From Bifidobacterium castoris (GTDB lineage Bacteria > Actinomycetota > Actinomycetes > Actinomycetales > Bifidobacteriaceae), in assembly GCF_003952025.1 (NCBI RefSeq), contig NZ_QXGI01000004.1, positions 62,001 to 126,000 of the forward strand: a DNA stretch of 64,000 nucleotides, given 5' to 3'. This document shows, one piece after another, positions 27,606-37,220 of this stretch; the first letter of the stretch is position 1; every line of letters starts with the position of its first letter. The position numbers were made by a program, and so were the translations under genes. The notes below the pieces were generated by a model. The model was not told the DNA's origin and did not search any database. It saw only the letters and a list, made by a program, of their open reading frames with translations.

Positions 27606-29408
27606 ATGATGCATCCCATCCGTTCGTTCAGGGCGCTCGCCAAGCCGATGCGCAGCGCCCTCGTGCTCGGCGTCGTGCTCGCGCTGCTCGCCTCGGCGTG
27701 CCTCGTGCAGCTCGGCGTGCTCCAGCTCGTCGAAGGCGCGCGCACCGCACAGGCGGCCGCGCAGGCCCGCACCGTGCAGGTCACGCTCAGCGCCAAACGC
27801 GGCCGGATCATGGACACCAACGGCGTCGTGCTCGCCCAGAGCGTCGAACGCTACACGATTGTCGGCAACCCGCAGGCCGCGCAGGACTTCACGCCGCTCG
27901 ACTGCACGCCGCGCACCCAGGACTACTGCCAGCAGCTCGACGGCAAGCCGCTCGAGACGACCGGCGTGGCCGCCGTCGCGCAGCTGCTCGCGCCGCTGCT
28001 CGACATGAGCGCCGCCGAGATCGGCGGCAAGCTCGCTGGCACCGGCCAGTACGCGGTGCTCAAGAAGGACGTGACGCCCGAGGTCAAGCGCAAGATCAGC
28101 GCGCTGCATCTGGGCGGCATCGTCTACGGCGAGCTGAGCAACGAGCGCGTCTACTCGAACGGGTCGCTGCTCGGCGTCTTCCTCGGCGGCGTCGACGACG
28201 AGGGCAAGGGCGTCGCCGGCGTCGAGCAGCTCGAGGATGAGGCGCTCACCGGCACCGACGGCTACGAGATCTACCAGCAGGGCAACGGCGGCGAGCAGAT
28301 CCCCGGCACGATGACCGAATCGAAGGCCGCCGTCAACGGCGCCGACGTGCAGTTGACGATCGACCGCGACGTGCAGTGGCGCGTCGAGCAGATCCTCAAG
28401 CAGAGCCAGGAGAAATACAAGGCCGGCTGGGGCATCGCCGTCGTGCAGAACGTGCGCAACGGGCAGATCGTCGCGCTCGCCGACACCGACGACATCGAGG
28501 CCGGCAGCGACGACGCGAAGCTCAACGTGGCGCGTGCGGTCAACGAGACCTTCGAGCCCGGCTCGATCGGCAAGGTGTTCACGATGTCCGGCCTCATCCA
28601 GGAGGGGCTGCACACGATGGGCGACAAGTTCACGGTGCCCTCGACGCTCACGCTCGACGGACAGCAGTACAAGGACTCCTTCGAGCACGGCGACGAACGC
28701 TGGACGATGGCGGGCATCCTCGAACAGTCGTCGAACATCGGCACGATCCTCGCCTCCGAGAACTTCAGCGACGACAAGCGCTACGACTATCTGCGCAGAT
28801 TCGGCATCGGGCAGCCGACCGGCCTGGGGCTGCCGGGCGAATCGCAGGGGCTGCTCGCGCAGGCCTCGCAGTGGGACGGCCGCACGCGCAACACCGTGCT
28901 GTTCGGCCAGGGCTACACGGTCAACGCGCTGCAACTGACGAACGCGGTGAGCGTCATCGCGAACGGCGGCGTCAGGAAGCCGCAGTCGATCATCAAGGCG
29001 GTCATCGACGCCGACGGCAAGACGCGCGAAAGCGAGACCGGCGACTCGACTCGCGTCATCGACGAATCGGTCTCCAAGCAGGTGCTCAACGCGATGGAAT
29101 CGGTCTCCGAACACTACGCGTCGCAGGGATTCGCGGGCGTCGACGGCTACCGGGTCGCCTCGAAGTCCGGCACCGCCGAGGTCGCCGGCGCCGACGGCAA
29201 GCTCTCGTCGCTGATCAGCGACTATTCGGGCATCATCCCGGCCGATGACCCGCGCTTCGTCATCACCGTCATCCTCAAGGACCCGGAAGGCGCGTACGGC
29301 GGCCTGACCGCCGGACCGGTCTTCGCCGAGATCGGCAAGTTCCTGATGCAGAAGTACGAGGTGCCGAACTCCCAGCCGCGCACGGACGCCATCCCGGTGG
29401 AGTGGTGA
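27606..29408 (+). CDS. ftsI: Septal peptidoglycan transpeptidase (PBP3/FtsI)
   Basis: A 600-residue class B penicillin-binding protein that cross-links septal peptidoglycan. One transmembrane segment near residues 20-42 is followed by the pedestal domain (RGRIMDTNGVVLA-like start). The transpeptidase domain has the active-site Ser320-x-x-Lys323 (PGSIGKVFT), the SSN motif (EQSSNIGT, about residue 375) and the KSGT box at Lys520. No PASTA repeats follow. The ATG is 3 nt after ftsL. It acts with FtsW, which is encoded 7 kb downstream. Confidence 0.95.
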   Translation: MMHPIRSFRALAKPMRSALVLGVVLALLASACLVQLGVLQLVEGARTAQAAAQARTVQVTLSAKRGRIMDTNGVVLAQSVERYTIVGNPQAAQDFTPLDCTPRTQDYCQQLDGKPLETTGVAAVAQLLAPLLDMSAAEIGGKLAGTGQYAVLKKDVTPEVKRKISALHLGGIVYGELSNERVYSNGSLLGVFLGGVDDEGKGVAGVEQLEDEALTGTDGYEIYQQGNGGEQIPGTMTESKAAVNGADVQLTIDRDVQWRVEQILKQSQEKYKAGWGIAVVQNVRNGQIVALADTDDIEAGSDDAKLNVARAVNETFEPGSIGKVFTMSGLIQEGLHTMGDKFTVPSTLTLDGQQYKDSFEHGDERWTMAGILEQSSNIGTILASENFSDDKRYDYLRRFGIGQPTGLGLPGESQGLLAQASQWDGRTRNTVLFGQGYTVNALQLTNAVSVIANGGVRKPQSIIKAVIDADGKTRESETGDSTRVIDESVSKQVLNAMESVSEHYASQGFAGVDGYRVASKSGTAEVAGADGKLSSLISDYSGIIPADDPRFVITVILKDPEGAYGGLTAGPVFAEIGKFLMQKYEVPNSQPRTDAIPVEW

Positions 29409-29445
29409 GCCGCAGGCGGAGGAAGCACACGGAGAGGAGACAACG

Positions 29446-30321
29446 ATGAGCGCAATCAACGAAACGACATCCCAGCGCCTGACGCTCGGCATGCTCGAGG
29501 ACCGCTACGGCTGCGAGCTTGTGCCGGGCTTCGCACGCGACGTGACCGTCACCTCGCTCGCCAACGACGTGGACTCGGTCACGCCGGGCGCGCTGTACAT
29601 GCCCGGCGCGCGCGTCGACAGGGGCCGGATCGCGCTCGCCGTGCGCCGTGGCGCCTACGCCGTCATGCTGCCGACGTCGATGCGCAACGCGGTCGACGAC
29701 CCGCAGGTGCCGGTGCTGTTCGCCGACCCGTCGCCGCGCCGGATCGGCGAGCTCGCCGCCTCGATTGCCGGGCGCCCGGCCGAGTCGATCGCCGTCTTCG
29801 CGATCGCCGGAAGCGACGTCGACCATGTGCGCGAGGACGTCGACGTGCTCGCGCAGTTCCTGCACATGCTCGGCAACCCGGTCGGTACCGTGTGCGAGGG
29901 CGACTCGCAGTCGCTCGAACGTTTCCTCGAGCTGAGCTATCCGGTCGACGCCTTCGCGATGCAGCGCGTCCTCTCGGTGTGCGTCGAGGACGGCGCCGCC
30001 GCGATCATCATCGCGCTCAACAGCCGCACCGTCGCCGCCGGCGCGCTCGAATCGGTCGGCGTCGACGTGCTCGGCTGCGACGACGCCGGCGCCCACGTCG
30101 ACGAGATGATCGCGCATGTGGCCGAGCAGTACGGCTGCACGCTCGACGCGAACACGCATCTGGCTCAGCGCGACGCGGAGACTGACGCGATGGCCGAGCA
30201 GGCCGACTTCGGCGACGGGCATGCGCACGCGCTGTCGCTCGCGATCGCGATGACGCTCGCCGCCGGCGTGCGCAAGGCGAACATCCGCAACGCGCTGCGC
30301 GTGTCCAAGGAGCTGCGCTGA
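29446..30321 (+). CDS. Degenerate MurE-like protein without ATP-binding loop
   Basis: A 291-residue protein in the position where dcw clusters usually carry murE. The N-terminus resembles the MurE substrate-binding domain (VTSLANDVDSVTPGALYMPG, then GAYAVMLPT). Where a Mur ligase has GTNGKTTT, this protein reads IAGSDVDHVREDVD, so the P-loop is gone. The central ATPase and C-terminal ligase domains are also shortened; normal MurE has about 480-500 residues. It cannot be an ordinary ligase, so the functional MurE must lie elsewhere. A GGAGA ribosome site and an intact frame argue for a maintained gene. A structural or regulatory role is inference. Confidence 0.8.
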   Translation: MSAINETTSQRLTLGMLEDRYGCELVPGFARDVTVTSLANDVDSVTPGALYMPGARVDRGRIALAVRRGAYAVMLPTSMRNAVDDPQVPVLFADPSPRRIGELAASIAGRPAESIAVFAIAGSDVDHVREDVDVLAQFLHMLGNPVGTVCEGDSQSLERFLELSYPVDAFAMQRVLSVCVEDGAAAIIIALNSRTVAAGALESVGVDVLGCDDAGAHVDEMIAHVAEQYGCTLDANTHLAQRDAETDAMAEQADFGDGHAHALSLAIAMTLAAGVRKANIRNALRVSKELR

Positions 30322-30371
30322 GCGCGGCGCTGGCGGATCGACAAGGCTTCGAGACGAAGGAGACAACAACG

Positions 30372-31859
30372 ATGATGAGGATGAAGCTGGGCCGGGCGGC
30401 CCGGGCGGCCGACGGCCGCCTGATCAACGCGGACGACGCGACGGCCGGACGAATCGTGGCCGACGTCGTCACCGATTCGCGCAAGACGCGCGAAGGTTCG
30501 CTGTTCGTCGCGATCGCCGGCGAGCACGTCGACGGCCACGACTTCGTCGCGCGGGCCGCCGAGCAGGGCGCGATCGGCGCGGTCGTCGACCACGAGATCC
30601 CCGACGTGCCGTGCCCGCAGATCGTCGTCAAGGACACCGTCGAGGCGCTCGGACTGCTCGCCAAGGCCAATCTGCGCATGCGCCGCGAGAGCCGCGCGCC
30701 GTTCACCGTCGTCGGCATCACCGGCTCGGTCGGCAAGACGACGACGAAGGACCTGCTCAACGCGCTGCTGTCCACGATCGGCGCGACGATCGCGCCGGTC
30801 GGCTCGTTCAACAACGAGATCGGTCTGCCGCTGACGGCGCTCGAAGTGGACGAGCGCACGCGCTACCTCATCGCCGAGATGGGTGCGAACCATCTGGGCG
30901 AGATCGCGCATCTGACGACGATCGCGCCGCCGGACGTCGCCGTCGTGCTCAAGGTCGGCGTCGCGCACCTCGGAGAGTTCGGCTCGGTCGAGCACATCGC
31001 GCAGGCGAAGAGCGAGATCGTGCGCGGCCTGCTCGACGACGGCGTGAGCGTGCTCAACGCCGACGACGAACGCGTCGCGGCGATGAGCGCGATAGCACCC
31101 GGCAAGGTCTCCTGGTTCGGCCTCGAGCATGCGCAGGCGCACGACGAGGACGGCTACGTGGCCGCCGACGACGTCACGCTCGACGATCTGGGACGCCCCG
31201 TGTTCACGATCGTCGACGACGGCGGCGTCGAACAGCGCGTCACGCTCGGCATCGGCGGCGCGCACAACGTCATGAACGCGCTCGCCGCGGCCGCCGTCGC
31301 ACGCCTCGAGGGGATGCCGCTCGCACGGATCGCCGACGTGCTCTCCGCGGTCACGGCCGTCAGCCCGCACCGCATGGCCGTGTCCGAGGTCGCGCGCGGC
31401 GGCGGCCGCTTCACGCTCATCGACGACTCGTTCAACGCGAACCCCGATTCGATGCGCGCCGGGATCGACGGGCTTGTCGCTTGGCGCGCGCAGGAGGACA
31501 CGCAGCCGTTCCGCGTCGCCGTGCTCGGCGCGATGCTCGAGCTCGGCGCCGACGAGGAGCGCGCGCACCGCGACGTCGGCCGCTACGCCGTCGAGGCGGG
31601 CGCCGACGCGCTCATCGCGGTCGGCGCCGACGGCGACGGGCATCTCAACACGTTGGCGCAGGCCATCGCCGACGGCGCGCGCGAGGCGCTCGGCGCCGGC
31701 GACGCGCGACGCGTCGCCGCCGTCACGAACACGGCGGACGCCGACGAGGCCGTGCGCCGCCTCAACGCCGCGCACGCCGATATGGCCGTGCTGCTCAAGG
31801 GCTCCCACGCCTCCGGGCTGAGCGCGCTGGCGACGCGCTGGACCGGCGGCGCGCGATGA
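30372..31859 (+). CDS. murF: UDP-MurNAc-tripeptide-D-Ala-D-Ala ligase
   Basis: MurF adds D-Ala-D-Ala to UDP-MurNAc-tripeptide in the cytoplasm. The 495 residues contain the N-terminal substrate domain (VTDSRKTREGSLFVAI), ATP loop GITGSVGKTTTKDLL, IAEMGANHLGEI, GGAHNVMNALAA and the C-terminal IDDSFNANPDSM. GAAGGAGA precedes the ATG. Confidence 0.96.
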   Translation: MMRMKLGRAARAADGRLINADDATAGRIVADVVTDSRKTREGSLFVAIAGEHVDGHDFVARAAEQGAIGAVVDHEIPDVPCPQIVVKDTVEALGLLAKANLRMRRESRAPFTVVGITGSVGKTTTKDLLNALLSTIGATIAPVGSFNNEIGLPLTALEVDERTRYLIAEMGANHLGEIAHLTTIAPPDVAVVLKVGVAHLGEFGSVEHIAQAKSEIVRGLLDDGVSVLNADDERVAAMSAIAPGKVSWFGLEHAQAHDEDGYVAADDVTLDDLGRPVFTIVDDGGVEQRVTLGIGGAHNVMNALAAAAVARLEGMPLARIADVLSAVTAVSPHRMAVSEVARGGGRFTLIDDSFNANPDSMRAGIDGLVAWRAQEDTQPFRVAVLGAMLELGADEERAHRDVGRYAVEAGADALIAVGADGDGHLNTLAQAIADGAREALGAGDARRVAAVTNTADADEAVRRLNAAHADMAVLLKGSHASGLSALATRWTGGAR

Positions 31860-31905
31860 GGCCACGCAATCCACGGCAACCACGCAACCGAATGGAGAAC
31901 CTCAG

Positions 31906-33012
31906 GTGATCGCACTCATCATTGGCATCTTGGTCTCGCTGATCGTGACGATGATCGGCACGCCGCTGCTCATCCGCATCGTGCACAAGCTCGACTACGG
32001 GCAGTACATCCGTCAGGACGGACCGCAGTCGCACCTCGTCAAACGAGGCACGCCGACGCTCGGCGGCGTCGTCATCGTGCTCGCCGTGCTCCTCGGCTGG
32101 GGCGCGAGCGCGCTGTACCGCTACTGCTGCCACGGCATCGTGCCGTCATGGTCGGCCGTGCTCGCGCTGTTCGCGATGGCGTCGATGGGGCTGCTGGGCT
32201 TCATCGACGACTTCGCGAAGGTGCGCAAGAAGCAGAACGAGGGCCTGACCGTCGGAGGCAAGTTCCTCGGCCAGATCGTCTTCGCGACGCTGTTCGCCGT
32301 GCTCGCGCTCGTGCTGCCGACGAAATCCGGGTTCCCGAGCGCGCAGGCCGGCATAAGCTTCATCGAGAAGCCCTTCATCAGCTTCGAGTTCGCCGGCCGC
32401 GCGCTCGCGATCATCCTCTTCGTCATCTGGGTCAACTTCCTGATGGCCGCGTGGACGAACGCCGTCAACCTGTCCGACGGCCTCGACGGCCTGTGCGCGG
32501 GGTCGTCGATGGTCGCCTTCGTCGGCTACGCGATCATCGCGATCTGGGAGAGCTACCATCTGGCCGGACCGGGGCGCTCCGGCTTCGCCTACGCCGTCTC
32601 CGACCCGCTCGACCTAGCGATCATCGCCTGCTGCGCGGCGATGGCGTGCCTAGGCTTCCTGTGGTACAACTGCAATCCGGCGTCGATCTTCATGGGCGAC
32701 ACCGGCTCGCTCGCGCTCGGAGGCCTGTTCGCGGCGCTGTCGATCGAGACGCACACCGAATTCCTCGCGATCATCATCGGCGGCCTGTTCGTCATCGAGG
32801 CGATGAGCGACGTCATCCAGGTCGGCTATTTCAAGGCGACCGGCAAGCGTGTGTTCAAGATGGCGCCGATCCACCACCATTTCGAACTCGAAGGGTGGAC
32901 GGAAGGCAAGGTCGTCGTGCGCTTCTGGATGATCGAACTCATGTTCGTCATGGTCGGCCTCGTCATCTTCTACGGAGATTGGGTCGCCCGCTCGGGCCTG
33001 TGGCACGCCTGA
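31906..33012 (+). CDS. mraY: Phospho-MurNAc-pentapeptide transferase
   Basis: MraY makes lipid I from UDP-MurNAc-pentapeptide and undecaprenyl phosphate at the membrane. The 368-residue protein has about ten membrane segments. The catalytic motifs are GFIDDFAKV, NLSDGLDGLCAG and FMGDTGSLALGG, and the C-terminal loop PIHHHFELEGWTE is typical. GTG is the start codon, with GGAG upstream. Confidence 0.96.
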   Translation: MIALIIGILVSLIVTMIGTPLLIRIVHKLDYGQYIRQDGPQSHLVKRGTPTLGGVVIVLAVLLGWGASALYRYCCHGIVPSWSAVLALFAMASMGLLGFIDDFAKVRKKQNEGLTVGGKFLGQIVFATLFAVLALVLPTKSGFPSAQAGISFIEKPFISFEFAGRALAIILFVIWVNFLMAAWTNAVNLSDGLDGLCAGSSMVAFVGYAIIAIWESYHLAGPGRSGFAYAVSDPLDLAIIACCAAMACLGFLWYNCNPASIFMGDTGSLALGGLFAALSIETHTEFLAIIIGGLFVIEAMSDVIQVGYFKATGKRVFKMAPIHHHFELEGWTEGKVVVRFWMIELMFVMVGLVIFYGDWVARSGLWHA

Positions 33013-33120
33013 GCGTCCCCGCGCGTTCCGCAAGCCGCCCGCGGACGCGCGCAACGACGGGCGGCATGCGGGCGCGCGGACCCGAGACGATCCACGACAT
33101 GGACGGAAGGACAGCAACAA

Positions 33121-34560
33121 ATGGAACTCGACCTTGAGCATATGACGGTCGTGGTAGCGGGACTCGGCGTTTCGGGACGCAGCGTCGTGGACATCCTGCG
33201 CCCGCGCGCCAAGGAGGTCATCGGCGTCGACGAGCACAAGGCGGACGCCGACCTCGACTCCTTCGACGCCATCCCGTGGGAGCGCGTCGACCTCGTGTGC
33301 ACGTCGCCTGTGTTCGACCCGCGCACGCCGTTCATCCTCGAGGCGCGTCGCCGCGGCATCCCGGTCGTCAGCGAGGTCGAAATCGCATGGCTCATGCGCG
33401 TGGACAACGCGAGGACCGGCCGGCCGGCGCCATGGATCGGCATCACCGGCACGAACGGAAAGACGAGCACGACCGAGATGACCTCGGCGATGCTCACCGC
33501 ATGCGGATTGACGGCACCCGCCGTCGGCAACATCGGCAAGGCCGTCTCACACGCCGCGCTCGACCCGGCCAACGACGTGCTGTGCGTCGAACTGAGCTCA
33601 TTCCAGTTGCACTTCACGTATTCGCTCGCGCTCGCCGGCGCCGCGATCACGAACATCGCCGCCGACCATCTCGACTGGCACGGCGGCATCGAGGCCTACG
33701 CCGAGGACAAATCGAAGGTCTTCGACGGCGCGCGCCGCGTCATCGCCTACAACGCGCAGGACGAACGCGTCAGCGAGCTGGCGCGCGAGGCGAAGACGGC
33801 CGAGGGCTGCGTCGCCGTCGGCTTCACGCTCGACGAACCGGCCGCCGGCCAGATCGGCGTCAAGGACGGATGGATCGTCGACATGGCCGGCGTCACCGGC
33901 ATGCCGATCGGCGTCGCGCACCGCCTCGCCGCGCTCGCCGACTTCCCGCATCTGATGGAGCCGGACGGCACGCTCTACCCGCATCTGGTCGCCGACGCGC
34001 TCACGGCGCTCATCCTCGTGACGGCGATGGACGTCGACATCGACGTCGCGCTCGACGCGCTCAAGCGCTTCAAACCCGGCGGTCACCGCATCGAGGAGGT
34101 CGCCAGGCTGACGCTGCCCGACGGCTGCGCGATCCGCTTCGTCGACGATTCGAAGGCGACGAACGCCCATGCGGCGCGCGCCTCGCTGGCCAGCTTCGCG
34201 CCCGGCAGCGTCGTGTGGATCGCCGGCGGCCTGGCCAAGGGCGGCCGCTTCGAGCGGCTTGTCGCCGAGGTGCGCGACCGGCTCAAGGGCGTCGTCGTCA
34301 TCGGCGTCGACCAGCGGCCGATGCTCGACGCGCTGCGCACGGGCGCCCCGGACCTGCCGGTCGCGATCATCGACCCGGCCGATGCCGGCAACGTCATGGC
34401 GCGCGCCGTCACGGCGGCCGCGTCGATGGCGCAGGGCGGCGACGTCGTGCTGCTCGCGCCGGCCTGTGCGTCGATGGACCAGTTCCGCTCCTATGCGCAG
34501 CGCGGCGACGAGTTCGCCGACGAGTCCCGTCGGTGGGTGAGCGAGTATGGCCGGGACTGA
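33121..34560 (+). CDS. murD: UDP-MurNAc-L-alanine:D-glutamate ligase
   Basis: MurD adds D-glutamate to UDP-MurNAc-L-Ala. The 479 residues contain the UDP-binding [19 protein letters not shown] loop [33 protein letters not shown], and [20 protein letters not shown] lies upstream of the ATG. The end overlaps ftsW by 14 nt. Confidence 0.96.
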   Translation: MELDLEHMTVVVAGLGVSGRSVVDILRPRAKEVIGVDEHKADADLDSFDAIPWERVDLVCTSPVFDPRTPFILEARRRGIPVVSEVEIAWLMRVDNARTGRPAPWIGITGTNGKTSTTEMTSAMLTACGLTAPAVGNIGKAVSHAALDPANDVLCVELSSFQLHFTYSLALAGAAITNIAADHLDWHGGIEAYAEDKSKVFDGARRVIAYNAQDERVSELAREAKTAEGCVAVGFTLDEPAAGQIGVKDGWIVDMAGVTGMPIGVAHRLAALADFPHLMEPDGTLYPHLVADALTALILVTAMDVDIDVALDALKRFKPGGHRIEEVARLTLPDGCAIRFVDDSKATNAHAARASLASFAPGSVVWIAGGLAKGGRFERLVAEVRDRLKGVVVIGVDQRPMLDALRTGAPDLPVAIIDPADAGNVMARAVTAAASMAQGGDVVLLAPACASMDQFRSYAQRGDEFADESRRWVSEYGRD

Positions 34561-35887
34561 ACGCAAGCGGCGCGAGCCGCGCACCGCCTCGTCGGACGGC
34601 GCGGTCGAGGCGCCGCGCCGGCGGTACGCGGTGCGCAGGCGTTCGCAGCCGACGGCGCAGGGCGCAGCCGCTCCCCGGCGCGCCGTGTCGGACAAGGGCG
34701 CGGGGGAGGCGCTCGACTTCGCCCAGTACCGTGGATGGCGCATGTTCCTCAACCCGCTGTGGTGCTACCACGGCTTCTTCGCATGCGTGCTCGCGTTGAC
34801 GCTGTTCGGCCTCGTCATGGTGTTCTCGAGCTCGTCGGTCTCGATGGTCGCCGCCGGCGCCTCGCCGTGGGCGCAGCTCGTCAGCCAGTCGGGCTTCGCC
34901 CTTCTTGGTTTCGGGCTGATGGCCATAGGCCGCTTCCTGCCGTTGCGCGCCTACGGGCTGCCCAAATTCATGTACGGGCTGTATGGGGTGTGCATGACGT
35001 TGCAGCTGCTCACGTTCTCGCCGCTCGGCGTCGAGGTGTACGGCAACCGCGGCTGGATCAAGCTCGGGCCGGTCCAGCTGCAGCCGGCCGAATCACTCAA
35101 GCTCATGCTGTGCATCGTGCTGCCGCTCGCGCTGCAGCATGCGCAGGCCGCCCACCGCAGAAGCGGCGCGCAGCCGAAGCTGAAGGACTACCGGCTGCCG
35201 CTTGCGCTGTTCGTCGCCGCCGTCGGCCTTGTCATCTGCGGCAAGGACCTCGGCACCTGCATGATCCTCGTGTTCATCGGCCTCGTCGCGTTCGCGGCGA
35301 GCGACTTCCCGAAGAAGTGGCTCGCCGGCGGCGGCGTCGCCGCGCTTGTGTTCATCACGGTGTTCGTCGTGACGAGCGGCAACCGCATGAGCCGCATCCT
35401 CGCGACCTACCGGGGCTGCGAGGACGGCGCGCAGACCGTGTGCTACCAGTCGACGCACGCGCGCTACGCGATCGCCTCCGGCGGCATGTTCGGCGTCGGC
35501 ATCGGCAACTCGCGCGAGAAATGGAACTACCTACCGGCCGCGCACAACGACTTCATCTACGCGATCATCTGCGAGGAGCTCGGTTTCATCGGAGGCCTGC
35601 TCGTGCTGCTGCTGTTCGTCGTCATCGGCTGGTGCATGCTCGTCGTGGCCGTGAAGACGCCGAACCGCTTCGCGTCGTCGCTCATCATGTGCATGACGAT
35701 CTGGATCGTCGGCCAGGCGCTGATCAACATCGCCGTCGTGCTCGGCCTGCTGCCCGTCATGGGCCTGCCGATGCCCTTCGTCTCGGCGGGCGGCACGTCG
35801 CTGATCATGTGCCTGGCGGCGGCCGGCGTGTGCATGAGCGCGATGCGCAGCCAGCCGCAGATCCGCGCCGAACGCGCGAAGGCCTGA
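34547..35887 (+). CDS. ftsW: Septal glycosyltransferase FtsW
   Basis: FtsW is the SEDS-family peptidoglycan polymerase of the divisome, partner of FtsI. The 446-residue protein has a basic cytoplasmic tail of about 75 residues and ten membrane segments. Motifs include [45 protein letters not shown] and the C-terminal [12 protein letters not shown]. It overlaps murD by 14 nt in another frame, so translational coupling is likely. Confidence 0.95.
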   Translation: MAGTERKRREPRTASSDGAVEAPRRRYAVRRRSQPTAQGAAAPRRAVSDKGAGEALDFAQYRGWRMFLNPLWCYHGFFACVLALTLFGLVMVFSSSSVSMVAAGASPWAQLVSQSGFALLGFGLMAIGRFLPLRAYGLPKFMYGLYGVCMTLQLLTFSPLGVEVYGNRGWIKLGPVQLQPAESLKLMLCIVLPLALQHAQAAHRRSGAQPKLKDYRLPLALFVAAVGLVICGKDLGTCMILVFIGLVAFAASDFPKKWLAGGGVAALVFITVFVVTSGNRMSRILATYRGCEDGAQTVCYQSTHARYAIASGGMFGVGIGNSREKWNYLPAAHNDFIYAIICEELGFIGGLLVLLLFVVIGWCMLVVAVKTPNRFASSLIMCMTIWIVGQALINIAVVLGLLPVMGLPMPFVSAGGTSLIMCLAAAGVCMSAMRSQPQIRAERAKA

Positions 35888-35903
35888 GCTCGGGCGCGTC
35901 GGC

Positions 35904-35909
35904 TACAGT
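35904..35909 (+). promoter_or_regulatory. -10 hexamer before murG
   Basis: GC-TACAGT lies 6 nt before ATG 35916, so murG may also be made from an internal leaderless transcript inside the dcw cluster. Confidence 0.4.
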
Positions 35910-35915
35910 GAAGGC

Positions 35916-37148
35916 ATGAACGAAGGCAAGAACGAAGGCAAGATGAGCAGTACGAAGAACGCCGGGACGCGGCATCGCATCATACTCGCCGGCGGCGGCA
36001 CCGCCGGCCACGTCAACCCGCTGCTGGCGGTCGCCGACGCGATCCGCCGCAGCGAGCCGGACGCGGACATCATCGCGCTCGGCACCGCCGTCGGACTCGA
36101 GGCCGACCTCGTGCCGGCAGCCGGCTACCGCCTCGAGACGATCGAGAAGGTGCCGTTCCCGCGCCGTCCCGGCGTGTACATGGTCAAGTTCCCCGCGAAA
36201 TGGCGCCGCGAGACGGCGAAGGTCAGGGATCTCATCGGCGCGCAGGGCACACAGGTCGTCGTCGGCTTCGGCGGCTACGCTTCGGCGCCGGCGTACGCGG
36301 CCGCGCACAAGCTCGGCGTCCCCGTCGTCATCCACGAGCAGAACGCGCACGCCGGCATGGCGAACAAGCTCGGCTCGCGCTGGGCGCGGTTCATCGGCAC
36401 CGCCTACGACGGCACCGGCCTGACGCCGGCCAAGGGCGGCGCCGTAGAACGCGTCGGACTGCCGCTGCGTCCGGCGATCGCTGCGCTCGCCGAACAGCTG
36501 CAGCACGACCGCGCCGGCGTCCGCGAACGCAACGCGCGCGAACTCGGCCTCGACCCGGAGCGTCCGGTCATCGTCGTCACCGGCGGATCGCTCGGCGCGG
36601 CGAGCCTCAACCGCGCCGTCTCCGGCACCGCCGGCACGCTTGTGCGCCACACGCAGATCGTCCACCTGACCGGCAAGGGCAAGATCGACGAGGTGCGCGA
36701 CCGCGTCGTGCAGTCGGCCGGCGCGCAGGTGCTCACCGGACTCGGCGAGGACTCGCAGCCGGGACGCGACTACCATGTCGCGCAGTACCTCGAACGGATC
36801 GACAAGGCCTTCGCCTGCGCCGACCTCGTCATCTGCCGCTCCGGCGCGGGCACCGTGAGCGAGCTGACGGCGCTCGGACTGCCCGCCGTCTACGTGCCGC
36901 TGCCGATCGGCAACGGCGAGCAGCGCTTCAACGCGCAGCCGGTCGTCGAGGCCGGCGGCGGCCTGCTCGTCGACGACCATGACTTCACGACGACCTGGGT
37001 CGAGGAACACATCCCGGCGCTGCTCGCCGACCCCGCGACGCTGCGCGGCTACGGAGAGCGCGCCTGGCGCTACGGCATCCGCGACGCCGCCGACCGCATG
37101 GCGCGCCGCGTCCTCGACATCGCCGGGGCCGAGGCCGCCGCCGTATAA
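35916..37148 (+). CDS. murG: UDP-GlcNAc:lipid I N-acetylglucosaminyltransferase
   Basis: MurG converts lipid I to lipid II on the inner face of the membrane. The 410 residues show the N-terminal glycine loop [62 protein letters not shown] and the donor-binding [24 protein letters not shown]. Start 35916 (MNEGKNEGK) is 6 nt from a -10 hexamer; ATG 35943 (MSSTKN) is the alternative. Confidence 0.95.
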   Translation: MNEGKNEGKMSSTKNAGTRHRIILAGGGTAGHVNPLLAVADAIRRSEPDADIIALGTAVGLEADLVPAAGYRLETIEKVPFPRRPGVYMVKFPAKWRRETAKVRDLIGAQGTQVVVGFGGYASAPAYAAAHKLGVPVVIHEQNAHAGMANKLGSRWARFIGTAYDGTGLTPAKGGAVERVGLPLRPAIAALAEQLQHDRAGVRERNARELGLDPERPVIVVTGGSLGAASLNRAVSGTAGTLVRHTQIVHLTGKGKIDEVRDRVVQSAGAQVLTGLGEDSQPGRDYHVAQYLERIDKAFACADLVICRSGAGTVSELTALGLPAVYVPLPIGNGEQRFNAQPVVEAGGGLLVDDHDFTTTWVEEHIPALLADPATLRGYGERAWRYGIRDAADRMARRVLDIAGAEAAAV

Positions 37149-37220
37149 CGACGGCCGCGCGCCGGACGCACCATCGGCCACGGCAACATCAACACAATGA
37201 CAACAGGAGCGTGTTTTCCA

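Noticed and set aside
30372-31859. murF as a murE candidate
   Set aside because: Motifs GSVGKTTTKDLL and IDDSFNANPDSM are those of MurF.
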